From NCBI GenBank assembly GCA_024763505.1, contig JANTFI010000010.1, positions 1 to 42,824 of the forward strand: DNA of 42,824 nucleotides, read 5' to 3'. Positions 8,299-15,921 of the stretch are shown one piece after another (position 1 is the stretch's first letter; each line of letters opens with the position of its first letter). The position numbers were made by a program, and so were the translations under genes. The notes below the pieces were generated by a model. That model made no database searches. It was not told the origin of the DNA and was given only the letters and a program-made list of their open reading frames with translations. This stretch comes from Gammaproteobacteria bacterium (lineage in GTDB: Bacteria > Pseudomonadota > Gammaproteobacteria > GCA-001735895).

Positions 8299-10358
8299 GT
8301 GATTGCATTATTGAACTGGGCACCGAAGAATTGCCACCGAAAGCGCTGCTGAAATTGTCGCAGGCATTTAGCGATGGTGTCATCAACGGATTGTCGGAAG
8401 TCGGTTTGCAGGCGCAAACGGTCGAGTCTTTCGCCACCCCGCGGCGGTTGGCGATCCTGTTGCGAGATATTCCCGAACAGCAACCCGATCAACATATCGA
8501 AAAACGCGGTCCGGCCCTGCAGGCCGCATTTGACGACACGGGTTGCGCCACCAAGGCAGCGCTCGGTTTTGCCAAATCCTGCGGTGTCGATATTTCACAA
8601 CTGGCGCAGAAGGAAACCGATAAGGGAAGCTGGCTGTATTTCCAGCGGCATGAACCCGGTAAGACGCTGGCCGAACTGTTACCGGATATCGTCGCGACTG
8701 CATTGGCCAAATTGCCGATTCCAAAACGCATGCGCTGGGGCGATCGAAATGATGAATTCGTACGCCCGGTCAAATGGCTGATGATGATGATCGATGGAAA
8801 AGGGGTCGAAGCGAAAATTCTGGGCACCGAAGCCGGGGTCAAAACCTATGGCCACCGTTTTCACGCACCCGATGCACTCACCTTCGCCACCGCGGCGGAA
8901 TATGAATCTGTGTTACAGCAATTCGGCTATGTCGTGCCGCGTTTCGAGCAGCGCCGGGAATTGATCGTCGGACAATTGCACGAGCTGGCACAGCAACTTG
9001 GCGGCAAGGTCGAAATCGACCAAGACTTGCTCGATGAAGTCACCGCGCTGGTGGAATGGCCGGTTGCAATTGCTGGCCGCTTTGATGAGGAATTTCTCGA
9101 AGTGCCGGTAGAAGCGCTGGTGACCACGATGCAGGATAACCAGAAATATTTCGCCGTATTCAGCGAACAGGGTGAGTTGCTGCCGCATTTCATCACCATC
9201 GCCAATATCGACAGCAAGAAACCCGAACTGGTTGCCGGCGGAAACGAGCGGGTGATCCGGCCGCGTTTTGCCGATGCCAAATTCTTCTGGGAACAGGACC
9301 AGAAAGTCACGCTTTCATCGCGCCTGCAAAGTCTTGAATCGGTGGTATTCCAGCAAAAGCTCGGCAGCATCGCCGACAAGGTGATTCGCATCCGCGCGCT
9401 GGCAGGTTTTATTGCCGACAGCCTCGGTGCCGATGTAGCGCAAGCCGAGCGTGCAGCCGAATTATGCAAATGCGACCTGATGACCGACATGGTTGGCGAG
9501 TTCCCGAAATTGCAGGGTATTATGGGTCACTATTATGCGAAAAACGATGGTGAGCCAGACGTAGTCGCGCAGGCCATCGAGCAACATTACTGGCCGCGCT
9601 ATGCTGGAGATAAGGTGCCAAAACAAACCATCGGTCAATGCGTAGCACTGGCGGACCGCATCGATACCATGCTCGGTATTTTTGCCATTGGCCAGAAACC
9701 GACCGGGGTGAAAGATCCGTTTGGATTACGCCGCGCCGCACTTGGTATTATTCGCATCATCATCGAGAATGACTTGCCGCTACCGGTGTCGGCAATAACT
9801 CGAAAGGCCGCCGAGGGCCTGGCCGACAAACTCGATGCCAGCGCCTGTGTCGATGAAGTGGTGGAATATATTCATGATCGCCTGAAGGCTTATTATCAGG
9901 ATCGCGACGTTAGGCTCGATGTGGTCGATGCAGTGCTGGCGAGCCAGCCCGCACGGTTGACAGATGTCGAAAACCGGGTCGTTGCGGTAAGTGAATTTCT
10001 GCAGCAGGATGCAGCACAGGCATTGGCTGCCGCCAACAAGCGCATCGGCAATATTCTGAAGAAACAAAAAACTGCCGTGGCAGAAAAGGTAGACGAGTCA
10101 TTGCTGGTTGAACAGGCGGAAAAGGATTTGTACCAAAAGTTGAAAGAAGTCAATAGCAGCGCTCTGGCCCATTTTGATCAGGCGAACTATCTGGACGGGT
10201 TGAATGAGTTGGCGGTGCTGCGTCTGGTGGTCGATCAGTTTTTCGATGACGTGATGGTGATGGTGGAAGACGAAGCGTTGCAACAGAATCGTCTGGCATT
10301 GTTGCAAACCCTGGCTCACAGCTTTTTGCGTGTGGCTGATTTTTCACGCATTCAATAA
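8295..10358 (+). CDS. glyS: Glycyl-tRNA synthetase beta subunit
   Basis: A 687-residue subunit of normal length that carries the tRNA-binding parts of the enzyme. Features include the N terminus [27 protein letters not shown], the [19 protein letters not shown] block, [13 protein letters not shown], and the HD-like region [22 protein letters not shown] followed by [15 protein letters not shown]. The C-terminal part is the anticodon-binding (DALR-like) domain with [18 protein letters not shown]. It starts inside the glyQ stop codon and is followed after 14 bases by gmhB, so glyQ, glyS, gmhB and plsC are probably one transcript. Confidence 0.97.
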   Translation: MSDCIIELGTEELPPKALLKLSQAFSDGVINGLSEVGLQAQTVESFATPRRLAILLRDIPEQQPDQHIEKRGPALQAAFDDTGCATKAALGFAKSCGVDISQLAQKETDKGSWLYFQRHEPGKTLAELLPDIVATALAKLPIPKRMRWGDRNDEFVRPVKWLMMMIDGKGVEAKILGTEAGVKTYGHRFHAPDALTFATAAEYESVLQQFGYVVPRFEQRRELIVGQLHELAQQLGGKVEIDQDLLDEVTALVEWPVAIAGRFDEEFLEVPVEALVTTMQDNQKYFAVFSEQGELLPHFITIANIDSKKPELVAGGNERVIRPRFADAKFFWEQDQKVTLSSRLQSLESVVFQQKLGSIADKVIRIRALAGFIADSLGADVAQAERAAELCKCDLMTDMVGEFPKLQGIMGHYYAKNDGEPDVVAQAIEQHYWPRYAGDKVPKQTIGQCVALADRIDTMLGIFAIGQKPTGVKDPFGLRRAALGIIRIIIENDLPLPVSAITRKAAEGLADKLDASACVDEVVEYIHDRLKAYYQDRDVRLDVVDAVLASQPARLTDVENRVVAVSEFLQQDAAQALAAANKRIGNILKKQKTAVAEKVDESLLVEQAEKDLYQKLKEVNSSALAHFDQANYLDGLNELAVLRLVVDQFFDDVMVMVEDEALQQNRLALLQTLAHSFLRVADFSRIQ

Positions 10359-10372
10359 CGGATGGCCGGGCA

Positions 10373-10918
10373 ATGCGTAGTGAAGTGATTGTCCTCGACC
10401 GCGATGGCGTGATCAATCAAGACTCGGATGACTATATCAAGACGCCGGATGAATGGATTCCGATTACAGGTAGTCTGGAAGCCATCAAGCGATTGAACAA
10501 TGCAGGCTATCGGGTCGCGGTTGCGACCAACCAGTCCGGCATCGCGCGGGGTTTTTATGATGAATCCACGCTACAGGCGATGCACGACAAAATGAATACA
10601 TTGCTGGCTCAACGCGGCGCAAAGTTGGATCAAATCGTCTATTGCCCGCACGGACCGACCGATAATTGCATGTGTCGAAAACCCAAGCCCGGGATGCTTT
10701 TGCAGATTGCCAAAACGCTGGGCGTTAAGCCTTCGCAAATGGTTTTTGTCGGCGATTCGGTTAGCGACATCAAGGCCGCTCGTATGGCGGGCGTCAAGCC
10801 GGTGCTGGTGAAAACTGGCAAGGGCCTAAAGACTCTCGCCAAGCTGGAGCCGGATGACGACATTCCTGTTTATAATGATCTCGCCCAATATGTGCGCCAA
10901 CTGACGCGAAGAATATGA
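10373..10918 (+). CDS. gmhB: Heptose 1,7-bisphosphate 7-phosphatase GmhB
   Basis: A 181-residue HAD-superfamily phosphatase that removes the 7-phosphate from D-glycero-D-manno-heptose 1,7-bisphosphate in the ADP-heptose pathway for LPS core. The nucleophile motif VLDRDGVIN gives Asp9 and Asp11. NQSGIARG is motif II. The zinc-binding block CPHGPTDNCMCRKPKPG is diagnostic of GmhB/HisB-N, and FVGDSVSDIKAA is the acidic motif IV. It sits between glyS and plsC, an arrangement seen in many gammaproteobacteria, and overlaps plsC by four bases (ATGA). Confidence 0.93.
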   Translation: MRSEVIVLDRDGVINQDSDDYIKTPDEWIPITGSLEAIKRLNNAGYRVAVATNQSGIARGFYDESTLQAMHDKMNTLLAQRGAKLDQIVYCPHGPTDNCMCRKPKPGMLLQIAKTLGVKPSQMVFVGDSVSDIKAARMAGVKPVLVKTGKGLKTLAKLEPDDDIPVYNDLAQYVRQLTRRI

Positions 10919-11694
10919 GTCAAGAAAATACTGTATCCGCGCTGTATAAATTCTGGCTGGTGATCCGCAGCAGCCTGTTCTGGCTGGTGTTTTTGCCGAC
11001 TGTTTTGATTGCGGCGATTCTATTATCGCTGTTTTTTTTCTTGCCTGTTTCGATTCGTGTCGGGATCATAAAAATCTGGATCAATATCAACCTGTGGTGG
11101 ATCAAACACACCTGCGGACTGGGCTATGAAGTCGAGGGGCTGGAGAATATTCCGCAAGATGGCTTTATCGTGATGGCCAAGCATTCCTCCACCTGGGAAA
11201 CCATAGCACTGCAAAAATTTTTCCGGCCGATGGTGTGGGTGGTGAAAAAAGAACTAACTTATATTCCTTTTTTCGGCTGGGGATTGAAAGCGATGAATGC
11301 CATCGCCATCAATCGCGGAACCGGTCGGCAAGCGATTCGGCAACTGGTGGAAGAAGGGCGACAGCGGATGCAGGAAGGACGAATCGTGATGTTGTTTCCG
11401 GAAGGCACGCGGGTGATGCCAGGGCAATACAAGTCTTTCAAACTGGGTGGTGCGATTCTGGCCGAAAAAACCGGTTACAGGATTTTACCGGTGGCACACA
11501 ATGCGGGAGAATTTTGGCCGCGCCACAGCTGGATCAAGTGGCCAGGCACGATCAAGCTGGTGATCGGCAAGCCGATTGATCCGGCCGGTAAAAAGCCAGA
11601 TCAAATCATCAAGGAAGTCGAACACTGGGTACTGGAAACCGGCAAGACAATCAGTGACCATGAGCAATTGAAGCGACTCGGTATCGAGAAATAA
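10915..11694 (+). CDS. 1-acylglycerol-3-phosphate acyltransferase (PlsC family)
   Basis: A 259-residue inner-membrane acyltransferase that would add the second acyl chain to lysophosphatidate. An N-terminal hydrophobic stretch (about residues 21-46) is a membrane anchor. The catalytic motif, usually HX4D, reads HSSTWE (His90, Glu95), an HX4E variant that I associate with the gmhB-linked group. The second motif is VMLFPEGTRV. Other typical strands are GFIVMAK and WIKWPGTIKLVIGKPID. It is coupled to gmhB by an ATGA overlap and ends the glyQS-gmhB group. Confidence 0.9.
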   Translation: MSQENTVSALYKFWLVIRSSLFWLVFLPTVLIAAILLSLFFFLPVSIRVGIIKIWININLWWIKHTCGLGYEVEGLENIPQDGFIVMAKHSSTWETIALQKFFRPMVWVVKKELTYIPFFGWGLKAMNAIAINRGTGRQAIRQLVEEGRQRMQEGRIVMLFPEGTRVMPGQYKSFKLGGAILAEKTGYRILPVAHNAGEFWPRHSWIKWPGTIKLVIGKPIDPAGKKPDQIIKEVEHWVLETGKTISDHEQLKRLGIEK

Positions 11695-11743
11695 TTCCAC
11701 CCCGGGCGCTTGCCTGAAAAAGCCAAAAGGATTACAACAAGGA

Positions 11744-11759
11744 ATCCGGATTACCGGAT
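11744..11759. repeat. Small inverted repeat upstream of the S41 protease gene
   Basis: ATCCGG (11744-11749) and CCGGAT (11754-11759) form a perfect six-base inverted repeat around ATTA, 27 bases before the ATG of the lipoprotein protease gene. It could be a hairpin at the end of the plsC transcript or an operator. No T tract follows it, so I do not call it a terminator. Confidence 0.35.
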
Positions 11760-11786
11760 CTCCATCCATCAGCCACAGGGAATAAC

Positions 11787-13091
11787 ATGCGCCGCATTCT
11801 GATCTTCATTTTCACCACATCACTGCTCTGGCTGAGCGCCTGTGAAAACAGTAATAACGAGGGTGGCACGCTGACCCCGCAAGCCGGTGCCTGCAGCATC
11901 GAGGGGCAGAATCGTTTTGTCCACGAAGCCATGAAAGATCGTTACCTGTGGTACCGCGAAGTGCCGGACAGCATCGATTACGGCGATTTCGATTCGCCCG
12001 AGCAAACCCTCGATTTTCTCAAATACCATGAACTCGACCGTTTCTCGTATATCGCGGATGCAGCCGCATTCAGTAGCCTGTTCGGTGAGGGCCAATACGT
12101 TGGTTACGGTTTCTCTTACCAGATTGATGACGCTGGCCGGGTCTGGTTCAAGTTTGTGTATGACGACTCACCCGCCGGGCGCGCCGGGCTGGCGCGCGGC
12201 GATGAAATCCTGTCTGTGAATGGCCAAACGGTTGAGGAAATCAGTACTGCTCTGGCCTGGGGTACAATTTTTGGCGACAAGGAAGTCGGCGTGCCTGTGT
12301 CCATGCTGGTGCGAAAAAAAGACGGTTCGACCGCGGATATACAAATGGAAAAAGCAGTGGTGAATATCAATACGGTATTGCATTCATCGGTCATCGAGCA
12401 AAATGGTGCTGGGGTCGGTTATCTGGTTTTCAACAGTTTTCTCGGCACTTCGCAAACCGAACTGGAGCAAGTGTTTGCTGATTTTTATGCGCAGCAAGTG
12501 AGCAAGGTGATTCTGGATTTGCGCTATAACGGCGGCGGCAGCGTGGCGGTAGCGCGCGACCTTGGCAGCTTACTGTTCGACAATACCCGTAACGATCAGT
12601 TATTTACTGTGCTGGAGCAAAACGACCGTCATCAGAATCTGAACAGTTCCTATTATTTTTCAAGCAAGGTCAATGAACTCGATCTCGATCAGCTGGTAGT
12701 GATCACAACCGGTTCAACCGCCTCTGCCAGTGAAATGATCATCAACGGGTTGAAACCTTTTGTACCGGTCACAACCGTCGGCTCGGCAACTTACGGCAAA
12801 CCGGTCGGCATGAATGGCATGAGCTTTTGTGACAAGATTCTCTTGCCGATCACCTTTGCCGCCTACAATGCCGATCACGAGGGCGATTATTTCGACGGAA
12901 TCGCTGCCGATTGTGCCGCAGACGATGATGTCGCTTTTGACTTTGGTGATGCCACCGAGCCGATGCTGGCCGAAGCCTTGCGTGCGACCGGCGGGCAGGC
13001 ATGCAGTCGCAACAAGCCGCAGTCAACTCAGCGACAGCAGCGCCATCGACCGGCGCCGTCTTTACAGGATATCACCGGTGGCGCGGTTTAA
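11787..13091 (+). CDS. S41-family C-terminal processing protease, lipoprotein
   Basis: A 434-residue probable lipoprotein. The signal peptide ends in the lipobox LSAC with Cys19. Residues about 103-190 form a PDZ-like domain (PAGRAGLARGDEILSVNG), and 205-390 the S41 peptidase core, with VILDLRYNGGGSV and GSTASASEMI. By alignment of spacing with tail-specific proteases, Ser313 is the nucleophile and Lys338 (ATYGKPVG) the general base, 25 residues apart as in CtpA. It should act at the outer membrane or in the periplasm. The start is supported by CAGGGA just upstream and by the signal peptide. The following gene begins inside its last codons, suggesting coupled synthesis. Confidence 0.9.
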   Translation: MRRILIFIFTTSLLWLSACENSNNEGGTLTPQAGACSIEGQNRFVHEAMKDRYLWYREVPDSIDYGDFDSPEQTLDFLKYHELDRFSYIADAAAFSSLFGEGQYVGYGFSYQIDDAGRVWFKFVYDDSPAGRAGLARGDEILSVNGQTVEEISTALAWGTIFGDKEVGVPVSMLVRKKDGSTADIQMEKAVVNINTVLHSSVIEQNGAGVGYLVFNSFLGTSQTELEQVFADFYAQQVSKVILDLRYNGGGSVAVARDLGSLLFDNTRNDQLFTVLEQNDRHQNLNSSYYFSSKVNELDLDQLVVITTGSTASASEMIINGLKPFVPVTTVGSATYGKPVGMNGMSFCDKILLPITFAAYNADHEGDYFDGIAADCAADDDVAFDFGDATEPMLAEALRATGGQACSRNKPQSTQRQQRHRPAPSLQDITGGAV

Positions 13092-13710
13092 TCTGTTTGT
13101 TCTGCTTTGCCTGATCACGCTACCGGCCTCGGCCTGGAGCGGTATCTCGGCCTTTCTGGAAAACGCGGAGAGCAATTGGTCTTTCACCCCGGATGAGCAG
13201 GGCAGCGATATCGTTTTCTATGGCCTGCAAATCGAGGACCGGACCGATAGCCCGTTGCGAGTCGGCGTCAGTGCGGGTCAGTTCGAACTGCGCCTTTTAC
13301 CCTCGCAGTTGCAAGTCGCGCAACGTTATAGTGGAAAATTTATCTCTTTTTATCTGCGACTGCCGCAACCTCTGAACGAACAAATCAGTTTGCATACCCG
13401 GCTGCACTATCAATATCATCAGGGCGAGCGATCGTTGCAGGCCAGCGAACAAATCAGCTGGGGCGAAACCGGTTTGCAGCTCGGGCTGGCGCTTGAGCTG
13501 GGCAGATTTTCGCTGCAGCCGTTTGCCTATTGGCGCAGCGTGGATGGCGACATTACCACACCCGTGCAAACGCGGTTGTTTCAACAAAGCGATTCCAGCG
13601 GTTATGGATTAAAACTCGATTATTCGGTAGAGCCGTCGGCGTTTATCCGGCTCACTGCCACGGCTGGCGCACGGCAAATGACAGCGATCCATTTCGTGCG
13701 TCAATATTGA
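13078..13710 (+). CDS. Exported envelope protein, possible beta-barrel, unknown family
   Basis: A 210-residue protein that I do not recognise. I chose the GTG at 13078, which lies within the end of the S41 protease gene. It has AGGA eight bases upstream, and the product then starts VARFNLFVLLCLITLPASAWS, a clean signal peptide. The mature part alternates polar and apolar residues with many aromatic ones (FISFYLRLPQPL, LHTRLHYQYHQ, RFSLQPFAYWRSV), as in outer-membrane beta strands, but it ends in VRQY without a clear C-terminal aromatic signal. The 14-base overlap links it to the protease; it could be a partner or substrate, which is inference only. Confidence 0.65.
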   Translation: MARFNLFVLLCLITLPASAWSGISAFLENAESNWSFTPDEQGSDIVFYGLQIEDRTDSPLRVGVSAGQFELRLLPSQLQVAQRYSGKFISFYLRLPQPLNEQISLHTRLHYQYHQGERSLQASEQISWGETGLQLGLALELGRFSLQPFAYWRSVDGDITTPVQTRLFQQSDSSGYGLKLDYSVEPSAFIRLTATAGARQMTAIHFVRQY

Positions 13711-13735
13711 TTGACTACTCACTCAGGAGGTAGCG

Positions 13736-14140
13736 ATGTCTTCATCGGTCAGTCGGGTGACCGCAGCACCCAGTGAACAGGCGTTACAACATTTTTCCAA
13801 ATTACTTGAATACGAAACCGATTGCTGGGATGTGCATCATGCGATGACTAATAACCGACAGGATTTCGTGCTGCTCGATGTACGCTCGACCGAATGTTAC
13901 CAGCAAGGGCATATCGATGGCGCTGTGTGCCTGCCGCACGCGAAGATCACCGAGCAGAATCTTGCCGAATACCCGCCCGATACCCTGTTTGTGGTTTGCT
14001 GCGCCGGACCACACTGTAATGGCACCGAAAAAGCCGCGATTCGACTGGCCACGCTGGGGCGTCCGGTGAAAAAGATGATCGGTGGTGTCACCGGCTGGCT
14101 GGATGAAGGGTTTACTCTGGTCGAGGCGACAGTCGACTGA
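13736..14140 (+). CDS. Single-domain rhodanese-like sulfurtransferase
   Basis: A 134-residue cytoplasmic rhodanese-domain protein. Signatures are VLLDVRSTECYQQGHIDGAV (the usual DVR...GHI.GA), the active-site loop starting at Cys88/Cys89 (VVCCAGPHCNG), and IGGVTGWLDEGF at the end. It would carry a persulfide on the loop cysteine. The loop has an unusual second cysteine (Cys94) and Asn rather than Arg, so the substrate may be non-standard. A strong AGGAGG lies just before the ATG at 13736. It is near the tusA-dsrE2 sulfur-relay genes, but a leftward gene and a regulator intervene, so a shared role is only a possibility. Confidence 0.88.
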   Translation: MSSSVSRVTAAPSEQALQHFSKLLEYETDCWDVHHAMTNNRQDFVLLDVRSTECYQQGHIDGAVCLPHAKITEQNLAEYPPDTLFVVCCAGPHCNGTEKAAIRLATLGRPVKKMIGGVTGWLDEGFTLVEATVD

Positions 14141-14187
14141 TTCTTTGTGATGAATTGTCAGCGATGGCCTGCAATGACAAGAGAAGA

Positions 14188-14651
14188 TCAGCTCGCGGGA
14201 TTGGTCGCCAGCGAGAACCGCTGCTTGGGTTTTGCGGTCGCGCCGAGCCGCCGGTAAAAGCGGATGGCATCCAGATTCAGCTGTGGAGTTTGCCACTCGA
14301 TATGGTTGCAATCGAGGGAGCTGGCCAATTGGCGAATCTCTGCCATCATACGTTTTCCCAGCCCCTGTCCTCTTGCGTTTTGGCGAATGAACAGGCAATC
14401 CATGTGCAGGAAAAACCACCTTGCCAGGTTGAATACTCACGCGTCGCAGTGGCATAGCCGAGCAAGCTACTCCGTTGTTCAATCACTCTGGCCTGTAAAA
14501 CCGGTAATCGCGAAAACAAAGCCTCAGCCAGCGCCTGCTCTTTGCCAGCCGGGTTAAATTCCGCGTTTTCGTATGCGGCATGCAAGCCGCATAACTCAAC
14601 CATCTCGGGTAAATCTTCCGGCCGGGCCGGGCGTATGATCGGTTCAGACAT
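14188..14651 (-). pseudogene. GNAT-family N-acetyltransferase, broken by a one-base frameshift
   Basis: The N-terminal half (from the ATG at 14651) reads IIRPARPEDLPEMVELCGLHAAYE and SSLLGYATATREYSTW in one frame. The second half, after about 14411, continues in another frame with MDCLFIRQNARGQGLGKRMM, the acetyl-CoA-binding motif A of GNAT enzymes, then NLDAIRFYRRLGA, the usual end motif. The switch falls in a run of five A on the plus strand (14411-14415). One additional base there would restore a continuous 155-residue protein reading GGFFLHMDCLF. So this is either a recent inactivating deletion or a sequencing error in a homopolymer. Both halves are otherwise well preserved. Confidence 0.8.
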
Positions 14652-14818
14652 TTCGGGTACTCGAAATAACAGGATACGGATTCTCGAACAGTGCGACCGT
14701 AAAGTCGAGCAGGGTATCGATTTGCCCGGATCGTCCTGATCCGCTAAATGGTTACTGCTTTTAGCCCGGACCAGTACTGTGGCGGGATCTCGATTTTTTA
14801 TCCGCCGGTAAAAATTCA

Positions 14819-14846
14819 TTGACTAGACCGACCGGTCAACTATACT
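14819..14846 (+). promoter_or_regulatory. tetR promoter with operator in the spacer
   Basis: TTGACT at 14819-14824 and TATACT at 14841-14846 are separated by 16 bases, making a strong sigma70 promoter. The spacer holds GACCGACCGGTC (14826-14837), with the perfect palindrome GACCGGTC at its right. Transcription should begin at about 14853, one base before the ATG of the regulator, so the mRNA would have almost no leader. The position of the operator fits autorepression. Confidence 0.8.
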
Positions 14847-14853
14847 GCATGCC

Positions 14854-15456
14854 ATGAACTCGACACCCGATACCCGACAGCGCATTCTTTCCACCGCGCG
14901 CGAATTGTTTCACGCCAACAATTATGCCGATATCGGCATCAAACAAATCTGTGATGCCGCGCAGGTGCAAAAAGGCAGCTTTTATCATTTCTTTCCGTCC
15001 AAGCGCGATCTGGCGTTGGCGGTGATCGAAGACATGGCCGACGACTGGGCGCATGGCTTCGTGCATGAAGCCTTCGATCAGGCGCTACCGCCAATGGAAC
15101 GGCTCGACTACCTGATCGACGCGGCTTACTACTGGCAGAAAGCGGCGAAGGATATCGAGGGTCGCATGCCCGGCTGCCTGTTCGGCAATCTGGTACTGGA
15201 ACTCAGTACGCGCGACGATGTGCTGCGTGCTAAGCTCAGCGCGGTGTTTGACAAAACCCGGCTGCGTTTCGAGGAAACCCTGCAGCAGGCGGTTGAAACC
15301 GGTGCCCTCGCGCCACTCGATACGAACCTGACCGCACAAGCCATGCTGGCTTATCTCGAAGGCATGATCCTGTTGGCCAAGTCGCGCAATGAGCCGGAAT
15401 TGATCCAGCATCTCGGCCCGGCGATCAAGGGGATTCGTATCGAATTGAGTCATTAG
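14854..15456 (+). CDS. TetR/AcrR-family regulator
   Basis: A 200-residue repressor. Residues about 9-55 form the TetR DNA-binding domain with the helix-turn-helix IGIKQICDAAQVQKGSFYHF followed by FPSKRDLALAVIE. The ligand domain includes MPGCLFGNLVLELSTR, where Cys108 sits close to the position of the redox-sensing Cys106 of E. coli NemR; reactive-electrophile or sulfur sensing is therefore possible but inferred. The ATG at 14854 is the only start that keeps the DNA-binding domain whole; it has no ribosome site and is one base after the predicted transcription start. The same 22-base element occurs upstream of tusA-dsrE2, so that pair is its likely target. Confidence 0.92.
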   Translation: MNSTPDTRQRILSTARELFHANNYADIGIKQICDAAQVQKGSFYHFFPSKRDLALAVIEDMADDWAHGFVHEAFDQALPPMERLDYLIDAAYYWQKAAKDIEGRMPGCLFGNLVLELSTRDDVLRAKLSAVFDKTRLRFEETLQQAVETGALAPLDTNLTAQAMLAYLEGMILLAKSRNEPELIQHLGPAIKGIRIELSH

Positions 15457-15525
15457 TGGATAGCTACGCGTGCTTCATCCCGGTTTTCCATAGCCATTGA
15501 TGAGGTGCGCGACAGCCAGCAGATT

Positions 15526-15551
15526 CGGATTTGTCGCTACATGCAAATCCG
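15526..15551. repeat. Eight-base-pair hairpin in the tetR 3' region
   Basis: CGGATTTG (15526-15533) and CAAATCCG (15544-15551) form a perfect stem around a ten-base loop. It lies in the 222-base stretch between tetR and tusA, before the T-tract hairpin at 15606-15628. The stretch has no annotatable gene with a start codon. It may be a structured 3' untranslated region or a small RNA. Confidence 0.45.
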
Positions 15552-15605
15552 GCCACAGGCTTTCCACCGGTGTGGCTTTTTGGCCCTGCCAGTGGTGAAA
15601 ATCGT

Positions 15606-15628
15606 CAGTGCAAATGCACTGTTTTTTT
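15606..15628 (+). terminator. Rho-independent terminator after tetR
   Basis: CAGTGC (15606-15611), loop AAAT, GCACTG (15616-15621), followed directly by seven T (15622-15628). This is a compact intrinsic terminator for rightward transcription, about 150 bases after the tetR stop. It separates the regulator transcript from the tusA promoter that follows. Confidence 0.7.
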
Positions 15629-15637
15629 AAAACCGAT

Positions 15638-15659
15638 ACTTGACCGACCGGTCATCTAT
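15638..15659 (+). promoter_or_regulatory. Second copy of the TetR operator, upstream of tusA
   Basis: These 22 bases match 14822-14843 at 20 positions, including the whole core GACCGACCGGTC (15642-15653). The match extends beyond the core on both sides, including CTAT on the right. The element begins 41 bases before the tusA ATG. The -35/-10 boxes here are much weaker than at tetR (GATACT at 15635 or TATCGA at 15657), so the exact promoter is unclear. Confidence 0.8.
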
Positions 15660-15678
15660 CGACAAAAGGAGAAATGTC

Positions 15679-15912
15679 ATGAGTATTGAAATCGCTCAAA
15701 CCCTGGACGCTCGCGGCCTCAACTGTCCGTTGCCGATCTTGCGCACCAAGAAAGCCATCGCGCAAATCGAGACGGGACAAGTGCTGGAAATGACCGCCAC
15801 CGACCCTGGCTCGCTGAAGGATATCGAATCTTTCTGCGCCCAGACCGGCAATGAATTACTGTCGGCAAGCCAGCAGGGCAGTGATTACGTTTTTCAAATC
15901 CGCAAACACTAG
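15679..15912 (+). CDS. TusA-family sulfur carrier
   Basis: A 77-residue protein of the TusA/SirA/YedF family. The motif LDARGLNCPLPILRTKKAI contains the CPxP signature with Cys16, which carries a persulfide in sulfur relay. The ATG at 15679 was chosen over the one at 15674, which meets a stop at once; AGGAG lies seven bases before it. It is nine bases from dsrE2 and is preceded by the TetR operator. TusA-DsrE2 pairs are known from sulfur-oxidising and other bacteria, where they pass sulfane sulfur between proteins; no dsr or hdr oxidation genes are present in this window. Confidence 0.92.
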   Translation: MSIEIAQTLDARGLNCPLPILRTKKAIAQIETGQVLEMTATDPGSLKDIESFCAQTGNELLSASQQGSDYVFQIRKH

Positions 15913-15921
15913 GAGATTGCC

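Noticed and set aside
14411-14415. Programmed frameshift in the GNAT gene
   Set aside because: There is no slippery heptamer, pseudoknot or internal ribosome-like site; a deletion or sequence error is simpler.
15638-15659. Mobile-element terminal repeats flanking tetR
   Set aside because: The two 22-base copies are in the same orientation, each in front of a gene, and no transposase lies between them; operators explain them better.
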